NCBI RefSeq assembly: GCF_013201665.1
Contig: NZ_CP053840.1
Coordinates: 434,001 to 498,000 of the forward strand
Length of the DNA: 64,000 nt
Direction of reading: 5' to 3'
Source of the DNA: Arcobacter venerupis
GTDB taxonomy: Bacteria > Campylobacterota > Campylobacteria > Campylobacterales > Arcobacteraceae
Shown here: positions 27,090-37,596 of the stretch, piece by piece
How the letters are laid out: every line of letters begins with the position of its first letter
Numbering within the stretch: the stretch's first letter is position 1
Notes under the pieces: model-generated
Seen by the model: the letters and a program-made list of their open reading frames with translations, nothing else
Database searches by the model: none
What the model was told of the DNA's origin: nothing
Program-made: the position numbers and the translations under genes

Positions 27090-29074
27090 TATAAATCTCC
27101 TGCTCTTTCGTTATTCTCTCTATAGTTCATTGGTAAATCAAATGGCATTAAAGCATGTTGGATTTCATGTCTATCTTTACCCTCTGCACTTAATTTTTCA
27201 CTAATTTCATCAACTTCTAATTGTCTTTTTTCAGATAATTCATTTTCTATAATCATCCCTTTTGCACCATATCCTCTAAATGCAGGAGGCATTTCCATAG
27301 TCATAATATCTAATGCTTCATAAGAAATAGTTGGAAGAGTTTGATTTGCATCTGGCCAAGAAGTTAATGTTCTATTTAACCAATTTGCATCATCTCTTTT
27401 TAAGAAGTCTTCTCTATAGTGAGCACCTCTTGATTCTGTTCTTTGTAATGCACCTAGTGCAACACATAATGCAATTTTTAACATTCTTGGAACTCTATAT
27501 GCTTCTTCAAGCTCTGGATTTCCAACTCTTTCTTTTGATTTAACATTGATATGTTTTGTTTTCTTTAATAACTCTTCAAGTTCAGTTACAGCTTCTTGTA
27601 AGTGAATACCATCTCTAAAGATACCAACTTTTTCATCCATTAATAATTGCATTCTATTTTTGATTTTGAAAATATCTTCATTACCTTCATAAGCTAAAAT
27701 TTCATTTAAATAATTGTCTTGTTTATCTAAAAACGTTTGAACCGTTTTTGTTGGAATTGTAACATCATTAGCCAAACAATAATCAGCAAAATAGTTACCA
27801 ACAATCATACCAGCAACAACTGTTTCAGAAACTGAGTTCCCTCCAAGTCTATTAAATCCATGCATATCCCAACAAGAAGCTTCACCACAAACAAATAAAC
27901 CATTTAAAGTTTGTGACTCACCAGTTGGTTTTGTTCTAATTCCACCCATTGAGTAGTGTTGCATTGGAAGAACTGGTGCCCATCCTTTTTTACCCTCATC
28001 TGCTGGATCAATTCCATTAAAAATTTGGCAAATTTCTTGAACGTCTCTTAGATTTTTCTCAATATGTTCACGTCCAAGAATAGAAATATCTAACCATACG
28101 TGGAAACCATACGGAGAAGGAACACCTTTACCATTTCTGATATGTTCAATCATTCTTCTTGAAACAACGTCTCTTGAAGCTAGTTCTTTTTTCTCAGGTT
28201 CATAATCTGGCATAAATCTATGACCATCAACGTCTCTTAAGATTCCACCATCTCCTCTACAACCCTCAGTTAATAAAATACCTGATGGTACGATTGGTGT
28301 TGGGTGAAATTGTACTGCTTCCATATTTCCTAAAGTTGCAATTCCAGTTTCAAGAGCAATCGCTGCCCCAATACCTTCACAAATTACAGCATTTGTAGTT
28401 TGTTTAAATACTCTACCATATCCACCAGTTGCGATACATGTACCTTTTGCAACATAAGCTTCTAATTCACCTGTAATTAAATCTCTTACAATTGCTCCAT
28501 AACATCTTCCATCTTCATGGATAATTGATAAAGCTTCTTTTCTATCTCTAATATCAACATTATGTCTTAAAGCTTCATTTGCAACACCAAATAACATAGT
28601 ATGTCCAGTTGCATCTGCTGTATAACAAGTTCTCCATTTTTTAGTTCCACCAAAGTCTCTTGATGTAATTAATCCATGTCTATCAGCATCTTCAGTAATT
28701 GTTGTTTTTTTTGCATTGATAACTGCTTCTCTTGATCCCTCTTTAACTCTAGACCAAGGAACCCCCCACGATGCTAATTCTCTAATTGCTTTTGGTGCAG
28801 TGTGTACGAACATTCGGGCAACTACTTGATCACATCCCCAGTCAGAACCTTTTACAGTATCAGCAAAGTGTAAATCTTCATTATCACCATCAGACATTTT
28901 TGAGTTACCTAAAGATGCTTGCATACCACCTTGAGCAGCAGCACTATGTGATCTTTTTACAGGAACTAAAGATAAAACAGTTGTACTTAAACCTTTTTTT
29001 TGTGCAGCAACAGCAGCTCTTAAACCTGCAAGTCCTCCACCAATTACTAATGCATCACAGTAATTAATTTTCAT
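27089..29074 (-). CDS. frdA: fumarate reductase flavoprotein subunit
   Basis: 661-residue catalytic subunit. N-terminal FAD-binding [10 protein letters not shown]; covalent FAD attachment at His43 in [10 protein letters not shown] (the position used in Wolinella FrdA); active-site stretch [23 protein letters not shown]; further FAD contact [13 protein letters not shown]; Arg/His-rich C-terminus [11 protein letters not shown]. Complete and typical in length. Overlaps frdC and frdB by 1 bp each, so the three subunits are translationally coupled. Confidence 0.97.
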   Translation of the reverse strand: MKINYCDALVIGGGLAGLRAAVAAQKKGLSTTVLSLVPVKRSHSAAAQGGMQASLGNSKMSDGDNEDLHFADTVKGSDWGCDQVVARMFVHTAPKAIRELASWGVPWSRVKEGSREAVINAKKTTITEDADRHGLITSRDFGGTKKWRTCYTADATGHTMLFGVANEALRHNVDIRDRKEALSIIHEDGRCYGAIVRDLITGELEAYVAKGTCIATGGYGRVFKQTTNAVICEGIGAAIALETGIATLGNMEAVQFHPTPIVPSGILLTEGCRGDGGILRDVDGHRFMPDYEPEKKELASRDVVSRRMIEHIRNGKGVPSPYGFHVWLDISILGREHIEKNLRDVQEICQIFNGIDPADEGKKGWAPVLPMQHYSMGGIRTKPTGESQTLNGLFVCGEASCWDMHGFNRLGGNSVSETVVAGMIVGNYFADYCLANDVTIPTKTVQTFLDKQDNYLNEILAYEGNEDIFKIKNRMQLLMDEKVGIFRDGIHLQEAVTELEELLKKTKHINVKSKERVGNPELEEAYRVPRMLKIALCVALGALQRTESRGAHYREDFLKRDDANWLNRTLTSWPDANQTLPTISYEALDIMTMEMPPAFRGYGAKGMIIENELSEKRQLEVDEISEKLSAEGKDRHEIQHALMPFDLPMNYRENNERAGDL

Positions 29075-29874
29075 TATGCAATTCCCCCAACACTTTTATT
29101 TGTAATTTTGTATTCTATTACACTTGCAGTTGGAGTATATTTTTGACCAACTGTTCCATTTGCCGCATTTTCCATACCAATTTTCATATAAGCTGCTAAT
29201 GAAGCAAATCCTAATACTAAGAAAAATACAGTTAAAGACCATTTAACTTTTTTTAGTGTTTTTCTTGTAGCTTTAGGATTTTCACCATCAAACCAACCCC
29301 ATTTAACACACAATCTATAAAGACCAATTGTTCCATGAAATTCAACAGCTAATAATAAAAGAATATATAAAGGCCACATATATTCAGACCAAACTCTATC
29401 TGCACTTTCATATGGTCCGATTGCATCTGCATGAGTCATAATAATATATAAGTGAACTGAACCCAAGAAAAACATTGCAAAACCTGTAAAGGCTTGAGTA
29501 AACCACAGTTTTGTGTCATCGTGATTCATACTTTTTGCATGAGCTTTCATAACTTGATATTGTTTAAAATTACTAGGTAATTTTCTCATACCTAATGCGG
29601 CATGAACAATAAAAATTACAAATACTATAAACGCAATTATAGAAACAATGATTGGTTGCCCTTCATTGAAAATAAAACTACCTTCAAAGAATTTTGTAAT
29701 TGTATACATAAAATCTTTGCTGATTAAAATTGATGAGACAAAAAGCATATGCCCCCACATAAATAAAGCTAAAAATCCTCCCGTAAAACTTTGCATAAAA
29801 TCAAGTTTTGCAGGCAATCTACTTTTCTTTCCTTCTTCTGTTTTCCCCAAATAACCTTCTATTAGGTCACTCAT
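29074..29874 (-). CDS. frdC: fumarate reductase cytochrome b subunit
   Basis: 266-residue di-heme membrane anchor with five hydrophobic helices. His42 (MWGHM), His91 (FIVHAALG), His141 (GSVHLY) and His180 (EFHGTIG) line up at constant offset with the four heme ligands of Wolinella FrdC (44, 93, 143, 182 as I recall). It oxidises menaquinol and passes electrons to FrdB. First gene of frdCAB; the promoter must lie in the roughly 200 bp upstream. Confidence 0.95.
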   Translation of the reverse strand: MSDLIEGYLGKTEEGKKSRLPAKLDFMQSFTGGFLALFMWGHMLFVSSILISKDFMYTITKFFEGSFIFNEGQPIIVSIIAFIVFVIFIVHAALGMRKLPSNFKQYQVMKAHAKSMNHDDTKLWFTQAFTGFAMFFLGSVHLYIIMTHADAIGPYESADRVWSEYMWPLYILLLLAVEFHGTIGLYRLCVKWGWFDGENPKATRKTLKKVKWSLTVFFLVLGFASLAAYMKIGMENAANGTVGQKYTPTASVIEYKITNKSVGGIA

Positions 29875-29997
29875 TTGCTATCCTTTCTGCGATTTAGATT
29901 TTTTAGAATAATAGCGAAATAATAGCTTAAAACTACTTCAAACATCATTATATTTTTGTTAAAAAAAAGGTAAGAAAAGTGGATAAAATTGGACAAG

Positions 29998-30017
29998 AAA
30001 GCCCTAGTTAGGGCTTT
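29998..30017. terminator. hairpin between frdC and nuoN
   Basis: AAAGCCCTA / TAGGGCTTT stem (9 bp drawn, about 8 formed), followed by TTTTAATT on the plus strand. It sits 68 bp after the nuoN stop and may end the nuo transcript on the minus strand, though the T-run is better on the plus side. Confidence 0.5.
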
Positions 30018-30084
30018 TAATTAAGATGGTCTTAGAAGAAAAAATTAATTATCACGAAGAAAAAATGTTACTTATTAACACAGT

Positions 30085-31605
30085 CTATTTTATAAATAAT
30101 GATTGAACAGCTAATTGAGTTAAATTAATTATTTGATCAATATTCATAGCAGGAATAAAAAACACAATTGCTGAACCTATTCCACCTAAAACAGTTAATA
30201 TTGCAACAAAAGCAATAGCATATGTTGAAACTCTTTTATCATTAAATTCAACTGAAATACATTCAACTTTTGGAGGATAAAAATACATTACCGCTATTAA
30301 TTTAAAATAGTAATATATTGAAACTATTGTTGCAAATATTGCAATAATTGTTAAGATAGTGTATCCCGCATTAATGGCTTCTGTAAATACATAAAGTTTA
30401 CCTATAAATCCAATAGTTGAAGGAATTCCTGCTAATGAAAATAAAAATATTGTCATCATAGCTGCTAAAAAAGGTCTCTCTTTTGCTAAACCTTTAAAAT
30501 CATCATAAGTAACTTTTACATTTGTTTCTGAAATAATATGTGAAGCTAATCCAAAAGCTCCAAGAGCTGATAACAAATATGCAATTAAATAAAACATTGT
30601 TGCATATGCAGCGTCAATATTAATAATATATCCATCTTTATAACTTAATGCAATGAACGCTAAAAGTAAATATCCCGTATGAACAATAGATGATGCTGTT
30701 AACATTCTTTTTACAATTTTTTGAGTAATTGCTAACCAAGTTCCAAAGATTAATGTTAAAACAATAATTACAGTCAAAATTCCATCCCAGAAATCTATAA
30801 TTGGTGAAATATAGTTTAGTATTGTTCTTAAGAAAAATGAGAAAATTGCAATTTTAAAAGTTGAGGCCATATAGGCTGTAATAACCATCGGTGCCCCTCG
30901 ATAAACATCAAGAACCCATGATTGAAATGGAAAGGCTGCGATTTTAAATAAAAATGTAAATAAGATTAATGTTAATCCAATATACACAAGAATCATATCA
31001 TCAGAACTAGCTGTTCCTATAAATGCAGATATATTAGCTAAGTTTGTACTTTGAGTTGCTCCATAAATTAAAACAACACCTAAAAGATAAAAAGCTCCAA
31101 TAAATGATCCCAAAACTAAATATTTGAAAATTGCTTCAACCCTTTTTGAGTCATCAGAGTTATAACCAACCATAATATAAACTGAAAAAGATGCAATTTC
31201 TAGTGCAACGTAAGCAGTTACTAACTCATTTGCATGGGCTAAAATCATCATTCCAAATAAAGCAAAAAGTAAAATTGAAAAAAATTCACCTTTAAAATAA
31301 GATCTATGTTGGAAATAATGTTCACCAATTAAAAGAGTAAGCAATGTACTACTTATTAATAAAATGTTGAAAAAGTTTGAAAAAGTATCAAAAGTTAAAA
31401 CATTGTTTAATAAACTCATATAAGGTTGAACTGAAAAAGAGTTATTTACATTACATAAAGTAAAACCTAATGCAATAATTAGAAAAAATGAAGAAACAAT
31501 AATAAAATCTTTTACAACAAATTTTTCATACATACTCATAAACATAAGTACTAATGCACCAGTTAATATAATTAGTTCAGGAAGTAAATAGATAATTTGA
31601 CTCAT
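30085..31605 (-). CDS. nuoN: complex I subunit N
   Basis: 506-residue antiporter-like membrane subunit with about 14 hydrophobic helices. Conserved Glu and Lys of the proton channel lie in [20 protein letters not shown] and in the later helices ([20 protein letters not shown]). Last gene of the nuo operon; its start overlaps nuoM by 4 bp. Normal length and composition. Confidence 0.94.
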   Translation of the reverse strand: MSQIIYLLPELIILTGALVLMFMSMYEKFVVKDFIIVSSFFLIIALGFTLCNVNNSFSVQPYMSLLNNVLTFDTFSNFFNILLISSTLLTLLIGEHYFQHRSYFKGEFFSILLFALFGMMILAHANELVTAYVALEIASFSVYIMVGYNSDDSKRVEAIFKYLVLGSFIGAFYLLGVVLIYGATQSTNLANISAFIGTASSDDMILVYIGLTLILFTFLFKIAAFPFQSWVLDVYRGAPMVITAYMASTFKIAIFSFFLRTILNYISPIIDFWDGILTVIIVLTLIFGTWLAITQKIVKRMLTASSIVHTGYLLLAFIALSYKDGYIINIDAAYATMFYLIAYLLSALGAFGLASHIISETNVKVTYDDFKGLAKERPFLAAMMTIFLFSLAGIPSTIGFIGKLYVFTEAINAGYTILTIIAIFATIVSIYYYFKLIAVMYFYPPKVECISVEFNDKRVSTYAIAFVAILTVLGGIGSAIVFFIPAMNIDQIINLTQLAVQSLFIK

Positions 31606-33089
31606 TTTTCAGCTCCAATTTGTAAAATATCATTTAAGTAGTGAGTTACAGTTGGTTCAAATTTATTCATAAAAATTTCTGGATAAAATCCCATTAAAAA
31701 TACTAAAATTACCCATGGAATAAATCCTATAATCTCTTTTATTTTTAAATCTCTCATTACAAGTTCTTTTGAACCCTCAGGTCTATTTTGCAATATTGCT
31801 CTTTGAAACATCCATAACATATAAGAAGCTCCAATTATTACAGTAAGAGTTGCTATATATCCTAAAGTATGATTAAATTCATAAATACCAAAAATGATTA
31901 AAAGTTCAGATACAAAACCATTTGTTCCTGGAAGTCCAATGTTTGCAAATAACATAACAGCAAATATAAAAGTGAATATTGGAGCTTTTTTTGCAATTCC
32001 ACCTAAGTCTTTTATAGTTTTAAATCCTGTTTGTTCATGCATTAATCCAACAAGTAAAAACAGAGCTCCAGTTGCAATTGCGTGTGCAATTATTAAATAT
32101 AATGCTCCATTTATTCCATAAGAGTTAAGGGAAAAAATACCAGCAGAGATAAAACTTAAGTGAGATGCTGATGAATAAGCAAACATTCTTTTAATATCGT
32201 CTTGCATAAGTGCTGCAATTCCAAAATAAACAAGTCCAAATAATCCAATAGCTACAAACCAAGTTGAAAATTCAACATAAATTTCTGGAAATATTGGAAT
32301 CATAAATCTAACTATTGCATAAACTCCAAGTTTTGCCATAATTGATGATAATAAAAAAACTGCACCAGTTGGGGCATTTTTATATGTTTCCATAATCCAA
32401 GTGTGAAGTGGAAAAATTGGGATTTTAATAGCAAAAGCAGCTAAAAATGCTAAAAATAACCAAACTTTTGTATCGTAAGGAATAGTTGTAATTAGCATTA
32501 ATTTATCATAAGCAAAAGACCAAACACCAAATTCATTATGATAAGAAACACCTAAATATAAAATTGAAATGAACATTAATAATGAACCAGCCATTGTATA
32601 AACAGTTACTTTAATAGTTGTAAATACTTTGTCACCAAAGCCGTAAGAACCAATCATTAAGAATACTGGTAAAAGCATAACTTCCCAAAAGAAGTAGAAA
32701 AGTACAATATCTAAAGATAATAAAGTACCTGTTACTCCTGTTTGAACTAAAAGCATATTTATCCAATAACCTTTTGTTTTTCCTTCCCATAATAATAAAT
32801 AAGCAGTTGGAATTAAAATAGCAATCATCATTAAAATAGTAAGAGAAAAACCATCTAATCCAATATAATAATTTATTCCATAAGTTTCAATCCAAGGAAC
32901 ATTTGTAACAAATTGCATACCTGCACTTGGAGCAAATTCAATATATATTTTTAATACAAGTGCCAAAATTACAGTTGTAGTTAAAAAGGCTATATTTCTA
33001 ATTGCATTTACATCTCTTGTTGTCATCATTAATCCAAATGCAACAACAGCAGGTAAAAATATAATAAATGAAAGAATATCTGAACTCAT
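31602..33089 (-). CDS. nuoM: complex I subunit M
   Basis: 495-residue antiporter-like proton-pumping subunit. The conserved [16 protein letters not shown]-type helix (Glu in WE), the [20 protein letters not shown] loop and the [10 protein letters not shown] segment identify it. Complete. Overlaps nuoN by 4 bp and follows nuoL by 1 bp. Confidence 0.95.
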   Translation of the reverse strand: MSSDILSFIIFLPAVVAFGLMMTTRDVNAIRNIAFLTTTVILALVLKIYIEFAPSAGMQFVTNVPWIETYGINYYIGLDGFSLTILMMIAILIPTAYLLLWEGKTKGYWINMLLVQTGVTGTLLSLDIVLFYFFWEVMLLPVFLMIGSYGFGDKVFTTIKVTVYTMAGSLLMFISILYLGVSYHNEFGVWSFAYDKLMLITTIPYDTKVWLFLAFLAAFAIKIPIFPLHTWIMETYKNAPTGAVFLLSSIMAKLGVYAIVRFMIPIFPEIYVEFSTWFVAIGLFGLVYFGIAALMQDDIKRMFAYSSASHLSFISAGIFSLNSYGINGALYLIIAHAIATGALFLLVGLMHEQTGFKTIKDLGGIAKKAPIFTFIFAVMLFANIGLPGTNGFVSELLIIFGIYEFNHTLGYIATLTVIIGASYMLWMFQRAILQNRPEGSKELVMRDLKIKEIIGFIPWVILVFLMGFYPEIFMNKFEPTVTHYLNDILQIGAEK

Positions 33090-33090
33090 A

Positions 33091-34977
33091 CTATAATCCT
33101 AATGTGATATATAAATAGATAAAGATTGAAGTCATACCTATTAGCATAAATGCAGCATAAAATCTAACATTTGCATTTTGTATCATGGCAACTCTTTTAC
33201 CAATATTTACAAAACCAATTGATGAATTCATAACAAATGCATCAATAACTTTTTCATCTAAAACTTTATCAATAAATGTTGATAGTTTTTTTGTTGATTG
33301 AACAAATAAAACATTATAAATCTCATCAATATAAAATTTATTTCCTATTATTCCTGTTTCATCTTCTGGTTTTGTTACATCAAATTTTGCATATTTTTTA
33401 TGAGCTACTACAATTCCAGCAGCTGCAACTATAACTGATAGAATCATTAAAACATACTCTGTTAAGTGACTCATGTGAATATGTTTTGAGTGAAGTTGTT
33501 CTAACCAAGTATCTACAAAATGATTTCCACCAAAAACAGCAGGAAGATTTAAAAAACCAGCACCAATAGCACCAATAGCTAAAATCAATAAAGGAATAGT
33601 TATTGTTTTTGATGTGTAAACATAATGTTCATTGTGATGGTTTGGTGCCACAAAAACTATGTAGTACATTCTAAACATATAAAATGCTGTTAAAAAGGCT
33701 GTAAACATACCAATTATCCAAATAAAATATTGACCTTCTTGAAAAGCAGCTGCTAATATTGCATCTTTTGAAAAGAATCCAGAAAATGGAGGAATCCCAG
33801 AAATTGCAATAACTCCAACTAAAAAAGTTGTTCCAATAATTGGTAAAGTTGCTCTATGTTGTGCAATTTTGAAAATATTTTGTTCATGATGAACTGCCAT
33901 AATTACACCACCTGCTCCCATGAATAACATTGCTTTAAAAAATGCATGTGTAAATACATGAAAAAGTCCAGTTGAATAAAAACCAAGTCCAACGGCAATG
34001 AACATATACCCTAATTGACTCATAGTTGAGTAAGCTAGAATTTTTTTAATGTCTGTTTGTCTTGTAGCAATGATTGCTGCAAATAAAGCTGAAAAAGCTC
34101 CAATATAAGCTATGAATAATCCTATTTCTTCGATTCCAGCATATAAAAAGTGAAATCTAGCAACCATATAAACCCCAGCTGTTACCATTGTTGCTGCATG
34201 AATTAAAGCTGAAATTGGAGTAGGTCCTGCCATTGCATCAGGAAGCCAAACATAAAGAGGAATTTGAGCTGATTTTCCCATGGCTCCAATGAATAATAAA
34301 AAACCTGAAAGAAGTAATAATTCATTTGAAACATTACCTAAGTTTGCTTCAATTGAATCAAAAGATAAATCAACTTGACCTAAGGCAAAAAATAGAGTTA
34401 CAATTCCTAATATAAAACCAAAATCCCCAACTCTATTTGCGATAAATGCTTTGTTTGCAGCTAATACATTCATAGCATTTCCATAATAGAATTTAATTAA
34501 AAGGTATGAACAAACTCCAACACCTTCCCATCCTATAAATAAAATAATTGGATTATCAGCTAATACTAAAATTAACATAGAAGCTAGAAATAAGTTAAAA
34601 TAGGCAAAAAATTTACCATATCCACTGTCACCTTTCATATATCCAACTGCATAAATATGAATTAGCCAACCAACAAAAGTTACAAACATTGACATAAATA
34701 TTGAAAGATTATCACCTAAAAAAGCCATTTCAATATTTAATTTATCAACACTTAACCAAGTGAAAAGTTGTTGTTTAAAGATAATTTTTTCATCATTCAT
34801 TCTTAAAAATAGAGAAAGAGTTATTAAAAAAGAGATAAAAGGAGTTATTGTTCCAATTAATGAAAAATAAATATCAGATATCTTACTTTTTTTTATGTTG
34901 TAAAAATATAATAAACCACTTAAAATTGATCCTAAAAGAGGAGCCAAAATAATCCATACTAATAGTGAGGTATTCAT
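33091..34977 (-). CDS. nuoL: complex I subunit L
   Basis: 628-residue antiporter-like subunit with the long C-terminal lateral helix expected of NuoL. Signatures: GWEGVGVCSYLLI, KSAQIPLYVWLPDAMAGPTPISALIHAATMV and ILAYSTMSQLGYM. It sits at the distal end of the membrane arm and carries protons. Overlaps nuoK by 4 bp. Confidence 0.95.
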   Translation of the reverse strand: MNTSLLVWIILAPLLGSILSGLLYFYNIKKSKISDIYFSLIGTITPFISFLITLSLFLRMNDEKIIFKQQLFTWLSVDKLNIEMAFLGDNLSIFMSMFVTFVGWLIHIYAVGYMKGDSGYGKFFAYFNLFLASMLILVLADNPIILFIGWEGVGVCSYLLIKFYYGNAMNVLAANKAFIANRVGDFGFILGIVTLFFALGQVDLSFDSIEANLGNVSNELLLLSGFLLFIGAMGKSAQIPLYVWLPDAMAGPTPISALIHAATMVTAGVYMVARFHFLYAGIEEIGLFIAYIGAFSALFAAIIATRQTDIKKILAYSTMSQLGYMFIAVGLGFYSTGLFHVFTHAFFKAMLFMGAGGVIMAVHHEQNIFKIAQHRATLPIIGTTFLVGVIAISGIPPFSGFFSKDAILAAAFQEGQYFIWIIGMFTAFLTAFYMFRMYYIVFVAPNHHNEHYVYTSKTITIPLLILAIGAIGAGFLNLPAVFGGNHFVDTWLEQLHSKHIHMSHLTEYVLMILSVIVAAAGIVVAHKKYAKFDVTKPEDETGIIGNKFYIDEIYNVLFVQSTKKLSTFIDKVLDEKVIDAFVMNSSIGFVNIGKRVAMIQNANVRFYAAFMLIGMTSIFIYLYITLGL

Positions 34978-35288
34978 GAATTTTCCCCCTGTGTTAGAGT
35001 ATTGAAAATATCAGTATCCAAAGATTTTCTTGATCTGTATAATAAAATTATAACAGATAAAAATATTGCAGCCTCAGCAGCAGCAATTGATATAACCATA
35101 ATTGTAATAATTTGTGGATCCATATTAAAATGGTATCTAGCAAAGGTTACTAAAAATAGATTAACTCCATTTAGCATAAGTTCAAGTGACATATAAATAA
35201 CGAAGATATTTCTTCTTGCAATCACTCCAATTACTCCAATAGAGAATAACATCATTGATACAAAGGCGTAAGATGTTAATGAAATCAT
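34974..35288 (-). CDS. nuoK: complex I subunit K
   Basis: 104-residue, three-helix membrane subunit (MrpC-like). Conserved buried Glu residues occur in YMSLELMLNGVNL and in AAAEAAIFLSVI. Overlaps nuoJ and nuoL by 4 bp each. Normal. Confidence 0.94.
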   Translation of the reverse strand: MISLTSYAFVSMMLFSIGVIGVIARRNIFVIYMSLELMLNGVNLFLVTFARYHFNMDPQIITIMVISIAAAEAAIFLSVIILLYRSRKSLDTDIFNTLTQGENS

Positions 35289-35812
35289 AATTGTTCTCCT
35301 TCGTTATTAAGTTTAGATTTTCTTCTTTTTGCAAGTACAACTGAACCAATAAGTGCAATTAATAGTAAAATAGAAATTAATTCAAAAGCAATAAACCAAT
35401 TATTATATAGTTCCATTCCTACGGGTTTTATATCTCCAAATTCTGTGTTACTAATACTTAAATCTTTTTCAGGTAATTTAGCAACAGCTTTTAATATAAG
35501 AATATTTAATGGAATCATAATAATAGCCCCAATAGCTATCAGCTTATATTTATTTGGCTCTTTTGGTAAATCTTCTTCTTTAATATTTAAGAACATCAAT
35601 ATGAATAAAATTAGTGTCATAATTGCACCAGCATAAACAATAATTTGAACTAGAAATAAAAATGTTGCATTTAAAAGTGCAAACATTCCAGCAACACTTA
35701 ACATTGTTATTAAAATACCAAGGGCACTATACATTGGATTTGTATATACAATCATGGCAATTGCACCACTAATTGCTAAAAATGCCAATGCAATAAAAAT
35801 TAAATCAGCCAT
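35285..35812 (-). CDS. nuoJ: complex I subunit J
   Basis: 175-residue membrane subunit with five hydrophobic helices and the QIIVYAGAIMTLILFILMFL helix, which holds the family's conserved Tyr-Ala-Gly block. Overlaps nuoI by 8 bp and nuoK by 4 bp. Confidence 0.94.
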   Translation of the reverse strand: MADLIFIALAFLAISGAIAMIVYTNPMYSALGILITMLSVAGMFALLNATFLFLVQIIVYAGAIMTLILFILMFLNIKEEDLPKEPNKYKLIAIGAIIMIPLNILILKAVAKLPEKDLSISNTEFGDIKPVGMELYNNWFIAFELISILLLIALIGSVVLAKRRKSKLNNEGEQL

Positions 35813-36311
35813 TGTTTAAATCCTTTGATCTTTCATTTGCCATTAATGCTTTTTTATCAAGTATAAAATCTTCTCTTTTACTAGCTGTAAATGCAAAAAT
35901 TCCTGTATCCATTCTAATTGCATCACAAGGACAAGCTTCAACACAATATCCACAAAACACACACTCTAAAAGGTCAATTTTAAACTCTTTTGGCCTTTTT
36001 TCATCATAACCATCAAATCTCTCTTGGGCTTCAATAAAAATACAATCAGCTGGACAGGCAGTTGCACACATAAAACATGCAACACATTTTTCAGTGTCAT
36101 TTTCATGTTTTGTAAGCCTGTGAACACCTCTATATCTTTCATTTAAATCTGTCGGTTGAACTTCTGGATATTGCATAGTTTTTAAATTATTTATATCAGT
36201 AAGGTTTTTAACAAAATGTTTAAATGTTGTTTTCATTCCCCCTGCAATTGCAGGAAGGTATAGTTTATCTTTGAATGATTTACCGTATCTTGGTACTACT
36301 TTTATTCCCAT
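35805..36311 (-). CDS. nuoI: complex I subunit I, 2x[4Fe-4S]
   Basis: 168-residue ferredoxin-like subunit with two C-x2-C-x2-C-x3-C-P sets (CVACFMCATACP and CVFCGYCVEACP) for clusters N6a and N6b, linking the NuoG side to N2 in NuoB. The N-terminal segment is slightly basic with FKDKLYLPAIAGG, as expected of a membrane-facing amphipathic helix. One base separates it from nuoH. Confidence 0.95.
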   Translation of the reverse strand: MGIKVVPRYGKSFKDKLYLPAIAGGMKTTFKHFVKNLTDINNLKTMQYPEVQPTDLNERYRGVHRLTKHENDTEKCVACFMCATACPADCIFIEAQERFDGYDEKRPKEFKIDLLECVFCGYCVEACPCDAIRMDTGIFAFTASKREDFILDKKALMANERSKDLNNG

Positions 36312-36312
36312 T

Positions 36313-37596
36313 TTAACTTCCTCTTACTACAACAAAGATTGCAGTTATTACGATATTTAAAAGTGCTAATGGAATTAGTACTTTCCAACCTAACATTTGT
36401 AATTGATCATATCTGAATCTTAAAACTGTCCATCTAACCCAAATATAAACAAAAGCCATCATAAAAAATTTAATTAAAAAAGTCCCTACTTGTATAACTG
36501 CTGTTGCAATATTTACACCATTAGTTCCAAGTCCAGTGATTAAAAAAGCGATTAATACAATCATAATAAATACAGCTATAGAAGAGAATACAGCTGTTAA
36601 AACTTTTGTCTCTTTTTCCCTTGACTTATTAGCTCCAATTGCACGATTATTTTTTTTCATCCATCTAATAAAAAAATAGATTTTAATTGGAAGAATTATT
36701 ACTATTGCACTAATTACATAAATAATATTACTTTGAATTGCTTGAGTATCTAGCCATGGGATTTGATAACCACCAAAAAACAAAGTCACTATAAGTGCAC
36801 TTGATGCACTCATTGCTGCATATTCCCCAACTTGAAAAAGTCCAAATTTCATAGCTGAATATTCTGTATGATAACCAGCAACTAACTCTGATTCTCCCTC
36901 TGCTAAGTCAAATGGAGCTCTATTTGTTTCTGCAAAGGAACAAACTATAAAAATAATAGCAGCCAATGGTTGTATAAATATTCCCCACATAGGAACAACG
37001 CCAAAATAAGTTCCAGCTTGAGCATTTACTATATCTGTTAAATGAATTGAACCATAAGATATAATCATAGAGATAATTGCAAGTCCCATAGCGGCTTCAT
37101 ATGAAATAACCTGAGCTGAAGCTCTAATTGAACCTAAAAGTCCATATTTACTTCCAGAAGAATATCCTCCAAGAATAATTCCATAAACACTAAGTCCTGC
37201 AAAGGCTAAAAACCACATAATTCCCAATTGATTTGGAATTGCTTGCATAATATTTTCTTTTCCGTCAATTACTAAAACATCAGCAAATGGAATAACTGCA
37301 AATGTTAAAAAAGAACAGAAAAATACAATAACAGGTGCTATTGTAAAGAAAAATTTATATTTTATATGTGAAGCTGTAAAGTCTTCTTTGAATATAAGTT
37401 TTAACATATCAGCAAAACTTTGTATTACACCACCTAATCTAAATGGTCCAATATGACATCTATTTGGACCACTTCTATCTTGCATAAACGCAGATATCCT
37501 TCTCTCCCACCATACAAAAACAGGAGTTAATCCAACTGCTAGAATAACAGTTATAAATATATTTACAATTATAATAACTATTGATGAAGTACTCAT
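36313..37596 (-). CDS. nuoH: complex I subunit H, long form
   Basis: 427-residue quinone-chamber membrane subunit. The loop ERRISAFMQDRSGPNR, the segment FAETNRAPFDLAEGESELVAGYHTEYS and C-terminal FIWVRWTVLRFRYDQ-type sequence are conserved. It is about 100 residues longer than the E. coli protein (325). The extra sequence lies before the last helices (around NNRAIGANKSREKETK and the following hydrophobic segments) and probably adds membrane helices. Overlaps nuoG by 4 bp. Confidence 0.94.
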   Translation of the reverse strand: MSTSSIVIIIVNIFITVILAVGLTPVFVWWERRISAFMQDRSGPNRCHIGPFRLGGVIQSFADMLKLIFKEDFTASHIKYKFFFTIAPVIVFFCSFLTFAVIPFADVLVIDGKENIMQAIPNQLGIMWFLAFAGLSVYGIILGGYSSGSKYGLLGSIRASAQVISYEAAMGLAIISMIISYGSIHLTDIVNAQAGTYFGVVPMWGIFIQPLAAIIFIVCSFAETNRAPFDLAEGESELVAGYHTEYSAMKFGLFQVGEYAAMSASSALIVTLFFGGYQIPWLDTQAIQSNIIYVISAIVIILPIKIYFFIRWMKKNNRAIGANKSREKETKVLTAVFSSIAVFIMIVLIAFLITGLGTNGVNIATAVIQVGTFLIKFFMMAFVYIWVRWTVLRFRYDQLQMLGWKVLIPLALLNIVITAIFVVVRGS

